Shown here piece after piece: positions 35,642 to 45,900 of a DNA stretch of 64,000 nt. Under the pieces are notes generated by a model. That model saw nothing but the letters and a program-made list of their open reading frames with translations. It ran no database searches and was not told the origin of the DNA. The stretch is taken from assembly GCF_001619615.1 (NCBI RefSeq), contig NZ_LQQP01000006.1, positions 42,438 through 106,437 on the forward strand, written 5' to 3'. Each line of letters opens with the position of its first letter. Positions within the stretch are counted from its first letter, which is position 1. Origin of the DNA: Microbacterium sp. T32 (GTDB lineage Bacteria > Actinomycetota > Actinomycetes > Actinomycetales > Microbacteriaceae). A program made the translations under genes and the position numbers.

Positions 35642-37111
35642 ATGAGTTCCCTCGCATCCGCGGCTGCACGCGGTGGCGGCATCACGATCGCCTCTCAGAT
35701 GGTCAAGGTCGTGCTCATGCTCGGCTCGACGGTCATCCTTGCACGCTTGCTCAATCCGACCGATTACGGTCTGGTCGTCATGGTGCTCGCCGTCGTCGGC
35801 GTAGGCGAGATCTTCCGCGACTTCGGCCTCTCGATGGCCGCCCTGCAAGCCAAATCGCTCAGCCAGGAGCAACAGTCGAACCTGTTCTGGATCAACACGG
35901 GGGTCGGCCTCTCGCTGGGCATCATCACCTTCGCCGCCTCCTATCCCTTGGCCGCGTTCTACGGTCAGAGCGATGTCGTGGTCATCGCGCAGACGCTGTC
36001 CCTGACCTTTGTCTTCGGTGGTCTTTCGACGCAGTTCAAGGTGCGGATCAACCGGGATCTCCGATTCTTCGCGCTCGCGGTGGCGGACCTGCTCCCGTAC
36101 GGACTCGGCGTGCTCGGAGCGATCGTGATAGCCGTGCTCTACGCCAACTTCTGGGCTCTGGTCGCACAGCAGCTGATCGTCGCCGCGGCTACGCTGATCA
36201 CCTCGGTGGTTTTGACCAGGTGGCGGCCAGGACTCCCTCGGCGCGTGCCCATGGACGGGCTCATCTCCTTCGGAGCGAGCTTCGCCGGTACCCAGATCAT
36301 TTCCTACCTGACCAGGAACATCGACAGCCTCCTGATCGGGAAGGTATGGGGATCGACGGCTCTCGGCTACTACGACCGCGCCTACAACCTGGTCGTCCTG
36401 CCCCTCACGCAGATCAACACTCCGATGTCGCGCGTGGCGGTCCCGGTGCTCGCCCGCATCGCCGACGAGGAGGACCGATACGTCTCGCACCTGCGGCGCG
36501 CACAACTCGTCGCGCTCTACGTGACGTCTTCGATCTTCGCGATCCTCTTCGCGCTCGGAACTCCGTTGATCGTCGTGGTCCTCGGAGATCAATGGGCGCC
36601 CGCCGGACCACTCCTGAGCATTCTTGCCTTGAGTGGGATCTTCCGGTCGCTCGTGCAGGTCGTGTACTGGATCTACATGTCACGAGGACTGGCCGGCGCA
36701 CAATTCCGCTTCTACCTCGTCGCGCAGCCGCTGCTGGTCGGGGTCATCGCCTGTGGCGTGCCGTTCGGCCCGACCGGAGTGGCTATCGCGGTGTCCATCG
36801 GCTACGCGCTCTTCTGGCTGTCCTCGCTCGCGTGGGTGCGCCGCGTGACGAAGCTGAATCTCGGGGTGCTGTACGCCGACGCTCTGCGCGCACTGGGTCT
36901 CATCGCCGTGCCCATGGCCGCCGCGGCATTCGGCGCACGTCTGCTCATCGAGTCCCTCGGCTGGGGCAACCTGCTCACCGTCGTGGCCGGGGTGCTCGCC
37001 GCTCTGGCCTGGGTAGGGGTCGCCTACGCGATTTCCTCCCGCGTCCGAGATGACTTCTCCAAACTCATCGACTTCGCCCGACGCGCTGTCGGCGGGAGAC
37101 GAAATGGCTGA
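35642..37111 (+). CDS. Wzx-type lipopolysaccharide/oligosaccharide flippase
   Basis: This 489-residue protein has about fourteen membrane segments and the polysaccharide-transport family features GSTVILARLLNPTDYGLVVM near the N-terminus and SLLIGKVWGSTALGYYDRAY in the middle. It should flip lipid-linked repeat units across the membrane. A GGGAG Shine-Dalgarno sequence precedes the ATG. The stop overlaps the next start by one base (TGATG). Together with the Wzy-like and Wzz-like proteins it completes a Wzx/Wzy-dependent export set. Confidence 0.9.
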   Translation: MSSLASAAARGGGITIASQMVKVVLMLGSTVILARLLNPTDYGLVVMVLAVVGVGEIFRDFGLSMAALQAKSLSQEQQSNLFWINTGVGLSLGIITFAASYPLAAFYGQSDVVVIAQTLSLTFVFGGLSTQFKVRINRDLRFFALAVADLLPYGLGVLGAIVIAVLYANFWALVAQQLIVAAATLITSVVLTRWRPGLPRRVPMDGLISFGASFAGTQIISYLTRNIDSLLIGKVWGSTALGYYDRAYNLVVLPLTQINTPMSRVAVPVLARIADEEDRYVSHLRRAQLVALYVTSSIFAILFALGTPLIVVVLGDQWAPAGPLLSILALSGIFRSLVQVVYWIYMSRGLAGAQFRFYLVAQPLLVGVIACGVPFGPTGVAIAVSIGYALFWLSSLAWVRRVTKLNLGVLYADALRALGLIAVPMAAAAFGARLLIESLGWGNLLTVVAGVLAALAWVGVAYAISSRVRDDFSKLIDFARRAVGGRRNG

Positions 37112-38235
37112 TGCCGAATCGATCATGTTCCACGAAAGACGGGAAGCGCGTGAGATCTCCTGAGGTTTTTGTCGCAGCACACGGCCAGGACGACAACGTC
37201 GGCGACCCGGCCCTGAGGCGGGCGATGCTCGAAGGGTTGGCGCCCTCTTCGGTTCGCCACGTACTGGTCGGCGCTGCCTCCGACGCGTATGTGAACGCAC
37301 TCGGGTTGCGGGACACCGACATCCTCTACCGGAGCCGACGCGAATGGCAGGCCACCGCGTTTCGCCGGGCAGTGCGCGGACGAGCGGCATTCGTGTCCAA
37401 CGCGGGAGAGATCCAGTTGAATCGCCGTCGACGTCGAATCAATCGCGTCGACCGCGTCCTCATCGCTCTCATCCGCCTGACCGGTGGTGTCGCCATCTCC
37501 ACGGGACTCGGGGTGCGACAACCGAACGGGAAGCACTCCCCCATGCTGACCTCCTTGATTCGCGCCTGCCAGATCGCAACCTGGCGAGATGAGCCGAGCA
37601 GGGCGTATGCGCGCGCCGGCGTGGTCCGGCCCGACTGGGCGTTCGCTCTCGGCTCGGCCACGTCGGAGCTCTCGAACGAGGACCGGCCGTACCTCTTGGT
37701 ATCCATGCGCGGGGATACCTCCTCGCCCGCGTCCGCCTGGACCGATGCCGTCACGGCGATCGCGCGGGAGCTCGGGCTGCAGGTGCGCGTCGTCTCCCAG
37801 GTCGAGCGCGATGAGGATCGCGGCGAGGAGTTGGCACGACGGTTGGATGCCGAGCTGCATCCCTGGCAGGGCGGCGATCACTTCACCGCCGAGACCGACC
37901 TGCGAGGGAGGTACCGTCAGGCTCGGATGGTGGTCAGCGACAGGCTCCACGTGTTGATCTTCGCTGCCACGGAAGGCGCGGTACCGCTCTACCTCCCCAA
38001 CGTCGCCTCGGCCAAGATCCCGCGAACGATGGCTGTCGTAGATCTCGACGGCTTCCAAGCGGATGCCACCGATGTCGAGTCCGCCGTGGCGACAGCCGTG
38101 TCCCTTTCGAGCCGGCAGAAGGATGTCCTCGAGCGGGTGGACGCCGCGCGCGCCGAGCTGGCCGAGCTATCGAGGTCGATGAATGCCCTGCTCGACCCGA
38201 GGGTGACGAGTGGGGAGGCACGTGATGTCGACTGA
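37111..38235 (+). CDS. Polysaccharide pyruvyl transferase family protein
   Basis: This 374-residue protein contains VFVAAHGQDDNVGDPALRRA at the N-terminus, DTDILYRSRR, GGVAISTGLGVRQPNGKHSP and the C-terminal MVVSDRLHVLIFAATEGAVP with the conserved DRLH motif of the pyruvyl transferase (CsaB-like) fold. It would add a ketal-linked pyruvate to a sugar of the repeat unit and give the polymer negative charge. The start at 37111 is coupled to the flippase stop; an in-frame GTG at 37150 with GGGAAG upstream is an alternative. The substrate is unknown. Confidence 0.85.
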   Translation: MPNRSCSTKDGKRVRSPEVFVAAHGQDDNVGDPALRRAMLEGLAPSSVRHVLVGAASDAYVNALGLRDTDILYRSRREWQATAFRRAVRGRAAFVSNAGEIQLNRRRRRINRVDRVLIALIRLTGGVAISTGLGVRQPNGKHSPMLTSLIRACQIATWRDEPSRAYARAGVVRPDWAFALGSATSELSNEDRPYLLVSMRGDTSSPASAWTDAVTAIARELGLQVRVVSQVERDEDRGEELARRLDAELHPWQGGDHFTAETDLRGRYRQARMVVSDRLHVLIFAATEGAVPLYLPNVASAKIPRTMAVVDLDGFQADATDVESAVATAVSLSSRQKDVLERVDAARAELAELSRSMNALLDPRVTSGEARDVD

Positions 38236-39133
38236 GCCGCGCCTTCAGAAAACGGTCATCTCGATCGCAACGTTCCGTCGGCCAGCACTGCTCCGTTCGC
38301 TGCTGAGCGAGTGTGTCCAGCAGGCGACGGGGGTTGCGGGTGCGGTACGGATCGTGGTGGTGGACAACGACCCGGCGGAATCCGCGCGTGAAGTGGTCGC
38401 CCAATTCGATTCTGTCGATTATGCGGCCGAGCACACCCCGGGAATCGCGGCGGCGCGCAACCGGGGGTTGGACGCTCTGACCGACGACGACGAGGCGGTG
38501 ATCTTCATCGACGATGACGAGATCCCGTCGCCGGGGTGGCTGTCGGCGCTGCTCACGTATGCGGACGCCACGGGCGCAGACGTGGTCACGGGCCCCGTGG
38601 AACCCCTCATCGACGACGCCGTACCCCGGTGGATTCTGCGGGGTGGGTTCTGGCGGCGCCAGTCTCGCGAAAGCGGCAGCATCCCCGACTCCGTCGCCAC
38701 GAACAACACCCTGATGCGATTGTCGGCCTGGCGTCCGACCGGAATCCGATTCAGTGAGGCGCTCTCGATGAAGGGCGGCAGCGATACGGAGTTCTTCCGC
38801 AGCCTGCGCGCGGGGTCCGACCTCCGCGTGCTGTGGTGCTCGGATGCCGTCGTGCAAGAGCACATCCTGCCTGCGCGGGCGAACGCGAAGTGGCTGTTCC
38901 GGCGGGCTGTGCGCATTGGCAACATCAACGCGCGGTACCGAGGTCGGGTGAAGGCGTTCGTCGGCGGCCTGGCCCGTGTGGCCGTGGGCGCGCCGTACAT
39001 CGCGATCGATTACCTCGTCCATCGCCAGCCGATGGCGAGAAGCTGGAACATGCTCGCTCACGGAGTGGGAATGATCGGAAACGTCTTGAGCATCGATGTC
39101 GTCGAATATCGGCGGGGCAGGAGCGGAAAATGA
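38225..39133 (+). CDS. Glycosyltransferase family 2 protein
   Basis: This 302-residue protein begins VISIATFRRPALLRSLLSEC and has the GT-A metal motif VIFIDDDEIPSPGWL with the DxD aspartates, followed by FSEALSMKGGSDTEFF (the ED-type acceptor region). A GGGGAGG Shine-Dalgarno sequence six bases upstream fixes the ATG at 38225. It therefore overlaps the pyruvyl transferase gene by eleven bases. It is an inverting transferase of unknown sugar. The C-terminal 60 residues contain a hydrophobic stretch that may hold it at the membrane. Confidence 0.87.
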   Translation: MSTEPRLQKTVISIATFRRPALLRSLLSECVQQATGVAGAVRIVVVDNDPAESAREVVAQFDSVDYAAEHTPGIAAARNRGLDALTDDDEAVIFIDDDEIPSPGWLSALLTYADATGADVVTGPVEPLIDDAVPRWILRGGFWRRQSRESGSIPDSVATNNTLMRLSAWRPTGIRFSEALSMKGGSDTEFFRSLRAGSDLRVLWCSDAVVQEHILPARANAKWLFRRAVRIGNINARYRGRVKAFVGGLARVAVGAPYIAIDYLVHRQPMARSWNMLAHGVGMIGNVLSIDVVEYRRGRSGK

Positions 39134-40011
39134 CTACGGCACCCACCTTCGCGTGCGTGATTCCCACGCACAACAGACACGACTTCTTGCGCGAGTCCCT
39201 CGCCTCGATCCTGGGTCAGTCCGTCCGGCCCCACCAGGTGATCGTGGTCTCGGATATCCAGGACCCCGGCGCCGAGGAGATCTGCCGGGAGCTCGCCTCG
39301 GAATTCGACTTCACTGACGTGACGTTCATCCACGACCCCGCGGCCGGGAACGGGGCATCCGCGTCACGCAATCGGGGCGGCAACGAGGCGACCGCCGACT
39401 TCATCGGGTTCCTCGACGACGACGATCTGTGGAAGCCGAATCTGCTGGAAGCCGTGGCCGCCGTCCTGGCCACGCATCCCGTCGACCTCGTCGCCGTGAA
39501 CCGCGAGATCTTCTCTGCGGCGGAGTCGCACATCGGCCCCCGGATCGAGGAGGGCCTCAAGGCATCCGACGTCGCTGCGGCGAGTCTGGGGACGACCGGA
39601 AGCAACATGATCGTCAGCCGAGCAGCGTTCCGCGACATCGGGGGCTTCGACGCCGAACTCCCCGTGAAGAACGACACCGACTTCTTCTTCCGATTCCTGC
39701 TAGCCGGCTACCAGTACGCGGTCGTGCCCGAACTCCTCGTTCGACAGCGCAAGCACGGGCTCGGCCAGCTGACCACCAAGAACGAGCGCCGGGCGCGTGG
39801 TACCGAGCTCTACATCGCCAAACACCGGGAACACCTCTCGCGCCGCGACCTCCGCAAGCTCCGCCTCACCATCCATCGGATCCGTCGCGCGTCTGCCACG
39901 ACGTTCAGGGACAGGTCCATCCACCTGCTCGGGGCTCTCGCCAACTACAGCATCGCGGACTTCGTCCGGGAACGCCGCGAGTGGCGGATGTGGCACCAGG
40001 GCGAGGCGTAA
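39130..40011 (+). CDS. Glycosyltransferase family 2 protein
   Basis: This 293-residue protein begins FACVIPTHNRHDFLRESLAS and has the GT-A nucleotide-binding layout: ASRNRGGNEATADFIGFLDD DDLWKPN with the DxD aspartates, then FDAELPVKNDTDFFFRFLLA with the catalytic ND motif. Its start overlaps the upstream GT2 gene (ATGA). The Arg/Lys-rich C-terminus has a hydrophobic part (LLGALANYSIADFV). It ends nine bases before the convergent oxidoreductase gene and closes the plus-strand assembly operon. Confidence 0.87.
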   Translation: MTTAPTFACVIPTHNRHDFLRESLASILGQSVRPHQVIVVSDIQDPGAEEICRELASEFDFTDVTFIHDPAAGNGASASRNRGGNEATADFIGFLDDDDLWKPNLLEAVAAVLATHPVDLVAVNREIFSAAESHIGPRIEEGLKASDVAAASLGTTGSNMIVSRAAFRDIGGFDAELPVKNDTDFFFRFLLAGYQYAVVPELLVRQRKHGLGQLTTKNERRARGTELYIAKHREHLSRRDLRKLRLTIHRIRRASATTFRDRSIHLLGALANYSIADFVRERREWRMWHQGEA

Positions 40012-40020
40012 CCGCTCGGC

Positions 40021-41454
40021 CTAGTCGGCGCGAGCGACGGGTCCGAGATCCGGCACGCCCTGACCGACACGGGCAAGCGCGAGGCGCGCGGCATGCCATC
40101 CGGCCATTCCGTGGACACCCGCACCCGGCGGCGTCGCCGCGGAACACAGGTACACGCCGGGGATGGGGGTGCGCCAGGATCGCACCGACTTCGTCGGCCT
40201 GGTCAGAAGCTGCGGGACGTCCACTCGTCCACCGAGAATGTCTCCGCCGTGGAAATTCGGATTCAGCTGAGCGAAGAAGGGTGCCGGGCGGGATTCACGG
40301 TGGACGATGAGATCCCGGAAACCCGGAGCGAACGACTCGATCCGGTCGATGATCCTCTCCGCAGCGTCCTCCGTCGAGCCGTTCGGCACGTGGGCGTACG
40401 CCCACACGATCTCGTCGGTCGACCCGGGGGGAAGCCGGGTACGATCTCGACGCGTCGGTTGAGAGAGCAGAACATAGGGGCGCTCGGGTACGGCGCCTCG
40501 CAGCGCCGCGCGTTCCGCCCCGGAGACCTCTCTCTCCCACCCTCCGAGATGAACCGTCAGCGCATCGCGCAGCCGTTCGTCGGTCCACGGTATGGGTCCG
40601 GAAAGAACGAAATCCACCTTCGACGCCGCGTTTCCGTAACGGTAGCTGCGAAGCGCGGACTCGTATCGCGCGGGCAAGGCGTTCAATGCGATGTCGGCGA
40701 ACCCCCGGGGCCCGGTGTCGAACATAGCCGTGTCCCCCGGGGACCACACCTCGCGGAGATCGGCGACCGTGCGTCCGAGTTCGACCCGCCCGCCGTGTGC
40801 CTGGATGTCCTTCACCAGCGCGTCCGCGATTGCGCCAGAACCGCCCACGGGGATGGGCCAGCCTGCCGCGTGGCCTTCCGCGGCAAGCACGGCGCCGACG
40901 AATCTCGCCGCGATCGAGGAGAACGGCGCGGCACCATGGGCGACTACTCCGGCGGCGAGCGCGCGCGCTTCATCGCGCAGCGCTGAGAATCCCATCGCGG
41001 CGACACCCAGAGCGAGTGCTCCGGCGACGGTCGAAGGGTGCGGGCGCAGCTCGAGTCCGCTCATGGCCCGAACCGCGTCGATCTGGCGGAGCAGTGGTTT
41101 CATGATCGCGGACCATGCCGGACCAGTACGACCGAGTTCGCTACTGGTCCGCTCGAGGTCTTGATACGCGACAGCTGCACGGCCGGGGAGGGCGTGAGCG
41201 AAGGAGATGTCCGACTGCACGAAGGGTATCCGGCTTCCCAGATCGAACGCGCGAAAGAACGTGGATGCCAACGCCATCGGATGCACCGCCGAGCAGACGT
41301 CGAATCGCCCGTCGAACTCCGTGAAGTCGTCGGTCCGCAGACCACCGCCCGCTTTGTCGCTTCCTTCGTAGACCGTGACGTCGTGGCCCGCACGCGCCAT
41401 CACAACCGCGGCAGCGAGACCGTTGGGGCCGCTGCCGATAACGCTGACCTTCAC
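40021..41454 (-). CDS. FAD/NAD(P)-dependent oxidoreductase (phytoene-desaturase-like)
   Basis: This 477-residue protein starts at the GTG of a GTGA overlap and opens with the dinucleotide-binding motif [19 protein letters not shown], then [16 protein letters not shown]. The C-terminal FAD segment [20 protein letters not shown] is typical of the phytoene dehydrogenase-related group. It should be a flavin-dependent oxidase or desaturase, and the substrate could be an isoprenoid, lipid or amine. It is the last gene of a three-gene minus-strand operon with the HTTM-like membrane protein and a small anchored protein. Confidence 0.85.
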   Translation of the reverse strand: MKVSVIGSGPNGLAAAVVMARAGHDVTVYEGSDKAGGGLRTDDFTEFDGRFDVCSAVHPMALASTFFRAFDLGSRIPFVQSDISFAHALPGRAAVAYQDLERTSSELGRTGPAWSAIMKPLLRQIDAVRAMSGLELRPHPSTVAGALALGVAAMGFSALRDEARALAAGVVAHGAAPFSSIAARFVGAVLAAEGHAAGWPIPVGGSGAIADALVKDIQAHGGRVELGRTVADLREVWSPGDTAMFDTGPRGFADIALNALPARYESALRSYRYGNAASKVDFVLSGPIPWTDERLRDALTVHLGGWEREVSGAERAALRGAVPERPYVLLSQPTRRDRTRLPPGSTDEIVWAYAHVPNGSTEDAAERIIDRIESFAPGFRDLIVHRESRPAPFFAQLNPNFHGGDILGGRVDVPQLLTRPTKSVRSWRTPIPGVYLCSAATPPGAGVHGMAGWHAARLALARVGQGVPDLGPVARAD

Positions 41455-42362
41455 GTCAGCTCTACGCTTCCCCGCTCGGGACGAGGCGCGCCTCGCCGCA
41501 CGCGTCGTACCACCCACATGACAACAGGGGCGAAGAACACGGCGTAGACCAACGTGTAGTCCAAGAACGAGATGCCAAGAGTGAGATAGACCCCCACATG
41601 GAAGCAGGCCAGGAGGAGCAGCCAGCAGCGGAAGAGAAGCGGCGTAAAGACGAAAACGATCAACAGACCTTCGGCGGCGAGAGTCGCGTAGTCCATCAGC
41701 TTCCAGAACGGGTCGAAGTCGAAGGGGAGCAGCCACGCCCCGAGCGGTCCCAGCTTGTCCCCCGTAGCCACGTCGGTGGCGATGTAGCCCCGCGTGGCCT
41801 GACGCGAGGGGTCGAACCATCCACCTAGTGCTTTCGGAACGGCGGCAGACAGCATCGCCCAGCCGATCGTCATTGCAAAAAGAAGGATTGGCAGGCCCCG
41901 TGTGGAGTCATTCACTGCCCCGCGTCGCCGAGCTATCAGAGCGTCCACCGACCAGCGCCGACCCCACCCCGCGAAGGCGAGGAAGACCGGGACCAGCTCG
42001 AAAAGAATGAAGTGGTCGACCTTGGAGAATGAGTAACTGATCCCCGACGCCGTCATGAGTGTCAGGGTCAGGAGCAACGAGACCGGGACGGTGAAGACGC
42101 CGGCGGCGAGAAGCAGCGCGAGGATGAATCTGACGACCGACAGCGCTACGAGAAACCCCAGCGAGGGAATCGAGTCGATGAAGCTGAACACGCCCGGGCG
42201 GGGGTGCAAGAAGTCCTGGGGCACGGAGGCGATCCAGAGGAGGTCGACCGGAAGGACGATCACCCAGAGTCCGTACGCGATTCTCAGAGCCGCAAGGAAC
42301 CGCCCGTCCGCGCGATAGCCATCCACGGCCCGGGCCACGATGGCCTCCAGCCCGGCGATCAC
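41451..42362 (-). CDS. HTTM-like polytopic membrane protein
   Basis: This 303-residue protein has about eight membrane segments. The [20 protein letters not shown] start and a central [20 protein letters not shown] resemble HTTM (vitamin K-dependent gamma-carboxylase-like transmembrane) proteins. The start is set at the GTG with GGAGGTGA upstream, overlapping the preceding stop as GTGA, rather than at an in-frame GTG eight codons earlier. The downstream gene overlaps in the same way and encodes a flavoprotein, so membrane-bound redox work is a reasonable inference. Confidence 0.65.
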   Translation of the reverse strand: MIAGLEAIVARAVDGYRADGRFLAALRIAYGLWVIVLPVDLLWIASVPQDFLHPRPGVFSFIDSIPSLGFLVALSVVRFILALLLAAGVFTVPVSLLLTLTLMTASGISYSFSKVDHFILFELVPVFLAFAGWGRRWSVDALIARRRGAVNDSTRGLPILLFAMTIGWAMLSAAVPKALGGWFDPSRQATRGYIATDVATGDKLGPLGAWLLPFDFDPFWKLMDYATLAAEGLLIVFVFTPLLFRCWLLLLACFHVGVYLTLGISFLDYTLVYAVFFAPVVMWVVRRVRRGAPRPERGSVELT

Positions 42363-42850
42363 AGCTTCACCTCCGTCCACTCGCACGCGCCGTCATCGGT
42401 GACGCTGGCGTCGTGGATGTCAACCGCGGCGCTCTGCCAACAGAACCGGATCTCAGAGGCGTCCGTTCGACCCGTCACGGCCTGGACGCGCGTCCGCAGC
42501 CACTCTAGGAGCTCCGGCGACCAGTCGTGCGATGCGGAAGGCCCGAACACGTAGTCCAGACTCGGTCGCGCCGTGGAGAATCGAAGGCTGTCCATGACCG
42601 CCGCGGGGTTGACCTCGGCAGACGTGCCGTCGGCGAAATCGACGGTGCCCTCGACGAAGGACACCGTGCGGATGCCTTGAGGGGTGGACGCCGTCTGGAA
42701 TCCCGGCATCCTGATGACCGGGTATGGCTCGGGCGAGACACGGAAGGAGTACACGCCCTGCGCAACCAAGAACACGGCGAATATCGCCACGACAATGAGG
42801 CTCTTCCGACGAGAGCCCAGTCTCTCCGACGTGGAATTTCGCGGTGTCAC
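42359..42850 (-). CDS. Single-pass membrane protein of unknown function
   Basis: This 163-residue protein has one N-terminal membrane segment (about 17-35) and an extracytoplasmic domain containing a conserved-looking WSPELLEWLRTRVQ helix and two Cys (CWQ and CEW) that could form a disulfide near the C-terminus. The GTG start has GGGGG upstream. It is the first gene of the overlapping operon with the HTTM-like protein and the FAD oxidoreductase. I do not recognise the family. Confidence 0.65.
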   Translation of the reverse strand: MTPRNSTSERLGSRRKSLIVVAIFAVFLVAQGVYSFRVSPEPYPVIRMPGFQTASTPQGIRTVSFVEGTVDFADGTSAEVNPAAVMDSLRFSTARPSLDYVFGPSASHDWSPELLEWLRTRVQAVTGRTDASEIRFCWQSAAVDIHDASVTDDGACEWTEVKL

Positions 42851-42976
42851 AGTGCCCCCAAGAATCCCGGCGAGATCTGTACGGTAGCACTGCCAGATGA
42901 CGCCCGATGGTTGACAAGATTTCCGATTATCGAATTCATGCCCATGGCCTGGGCCTGGCCGCGGAGCGCGCCACTC

Positions 42977-45900
42977 CTACTTCGTCAGGACGATGTCGAT
43001 GTACGGCGGCACCGTGGATTCGCGGCTCCGCACCTGGACGATGAGCGGCTTGCCGCTCACGAACGGAACGTCCTGCGTGAACGCGATCGATGCCGAGTCG
43101 GCCGACGCGGACGCCTTGGAGGCGAGGTAACCGGTGAGATCGAGAGTCCGATAATCGAAGGTGCGGTCGACCAATGTGTTGCCCACGTTGGCACCCATGG
43201 CGGGGCGGTTGGCGTAGGTGAGTGTGCTCTCATTCCACGCCGCATCCACCGCATGCGCATCCAGACGCACACTGTCCCCCGTCGACTCGGTGATGGCGGT
43301 GTTCACGGACAGGGTCGCGGAAGCAACCTTCTTTCCCTTGATCTGGCTCAGGTCGAAGCACATGTACGCGATCCGCGTATAGGACTCGTCTGTCATCCCG
43401 GGGCTCGCCGGCTTGATGGACAACCGGGAATCTGTTCCGTAGTTCGTCCCGGCAGTCGCACCGCCGCGCACATAGGCGTCGGCATTGGCGTAGATGCGGA
43501 GCTTCAGCGGATCGGTCACGGTCACGTTGACGGTCTGCTTCACGGAGGCACCGTTGGCCGTGACCACGATGTCCACCGTCGACGTGCCCACGGTGAGCGG
43601 TGTGACGACGCCCGCCGCATTCACGCTGAGGACGCTGGGGTTGCTCGAGGCGAAACTCGCGGTGAGGGAACTGGGATCCATTGTGACGCCGGTCGTGCTG
43701 GTGGCCGTATACGCGATCTGGGCCGAATCATCGAGCGACAAGGTGTCGGGCAGGCCGGTGATCGCCGCAGCGCTGATGTGTAGCGGGAGCCTGGTCGGGG
43801 CGTCCGCGGTGACATCCGTCGAGAAGAATTGCACCTCGGCGATTGACGTTCGCGGCTGCGAGGCCTGGTCTCCACGCCCTACGATCCTGACGTACTTGGC
43901 GGCCGGAGCATTTGCCATGACGAGCGTTTGCTCGCCCGACGGTCCCTCGTAGAGACCGTCGAACTGCGTCGTCCACGTCGTTCCGTTGGCCGAGGTCTGC
44001 AACTCGAACTTCGTCCGCTGGGACGAGTTCGCCCGCCACGTGATCTTCGCGGACTTCACGGCCTGCGCCTGCGCGAAGGTGTACTTGATCGAGTTCACGT
44101 TCCACGTCGACCAGTACGTCGCGGGGTTGCCGTCGTACGTGTCGGCCGGAGATCCCGACGTCGTGTACGTCGCATCCGCTCGAGAGATGGCCAGCGCTGT
44201 GGGCTCGAGCACGACGTCGATGTACGGCGGCGTAGACGATTCGCGGCTCTTGACCTGAGCGATCAGCGGCGCACCGGTGAGAAACGGCGTGTCCTGCGTC
44301 AGACCCAGCGAGAGAGTTGGCGAGGATGCCAACGCCTTGGCGGCAACGTAGTCCGTCAGGTCGCCGGAACGTGTGGCGAAGACCGTGTCCAGTGCCATGC
44401 TTCCCACGGTCGCGCCGAAGGCGGGGCGGTTCGAATACGTCAGACCGCTCTCGGTCCAGGCTCCTTCCACAGCGTGCGCGTCCAACCGGACAGCGTTGCC
44501 CGAGGGCTCCGTCACGGCGGCGTTCAGATTGAGCGACGCCGTTGCCACCTTCTTGCCCGCGATGGACGACAGATCGAATCCGAGGTAGGCCAGCCGCGTG
44601 TACGACTCGTCCTTCATGCCGGGGCTGGCGGGTTTGACCGCCAACTGGGAGTCCTTGCCGTAGTTGGTTCCCTCCGTCGTTCCCCCTCGGACATAGGTGT
44701 CCGCGTTGGCGTAGATCCGGACACGGAGCGGGTCGGAGACTTTGATGCGGGCGAACGCCGTCTGGGTGATGCGCCCCATGGTGGCGATGACGCCCACCGT
44801 GGTCTCTCCCCCGCCCGTTGCAGTGACCACGCCGGATCCCGAGATCGTCGCGACGGCGGGATCGCCCGTGACGTAACGAACGGAGCTCAGGCTCGACACG
44901 GGGATGGAGCCGCCCTTCGCGGACGAAGCGGTGAAGGCCAGCGTGGCGGTCTGCGCCGCCGACATCGCGCTGGGAACACCGCTGACCGCGATGGAGCCGA
45001 GCCGCGCCGGGTCTGGCGTGACGCTTGGTGGGGCGGCGTTGTACGAGTAGAGGGTGATCTCACCGATAGAGGTGCGCGGATCGGATGCCTGGTCCCCGTG
45101 TCCCGTGATCCGGACGTAACTGGACCAAGCGCTCGTGGCCGGCACGATGAGCTGGGATCCCGACGAGCCGTCGTAGGCGCCGTCATATCTGTTCGTCCAT
45201 GTCGACCCGTTGTAGCTCGTGTCGAGTTCGAACTTCGTGTGTTTGGAGGAGTTGGCGCGCCAGTCGATCACGACCGACTTGATCGAACGCGCCTGAGGAA
45301 GCGTGTAGGTGATGGAGTTGTCCAGCCACGTCGACCAGTACGTCGCTGGATCACCGTCGAACGTGAGAGCTGGGGTCCCGGCTGTGGTTCTGGTGGCGGA
45401 CGCCGACTTGATCGCGATAGGGCCGCGGTCTATGTAGACACGATAGGTGGAGGGCGATTTGCCTGGCTCGGTGATCGTGGTGGTCGCGATGCCGGGAACA
45501 CTCGCGGGCAGGCTCGTTGTGACTGTGGCACCGGTCTTATACGCCGCGACGGACGGAACTGCGGACGCCGGGTCCCAGCGGGAGGTGTAGAAGAACACCG
45601 AAGGCGAGAATCCGGGAACGTCAAGACCGTTCACTCGGAGGCCCGTGGCCCGCGAGGCGCCTTCTGGCTCAAGCTGCCAGTTCTGGAGCGACGTCAGGGT
45701 GGGGGCAGGCGCGGCCAGGATGGGGGAGAACTGGACCGCGAGCGTCGTGTCGCCGTTCGACGAAAACTGGATCTGCAGCTTTCTTACGCCGTCGTTCGCT
45801 GTCTGCTGAACGGGATGCGGCGAGGAGGGCAGCGGCAGGGCGGGCGCATCCGTGAAAGTAGCCGCCGTGTTGTCCGACAAGATGCGGGCGAGCAGCTGCT

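Noticed and set aside
37150..37152. GTG as the start of the pyruvyl transferase gene
   Set aside because: It has GGGAAG nearby, but the spacing is only three bases and the ATG at 37111 overlaps the flippase stop, favouring coupling. It remains a possible alternative.
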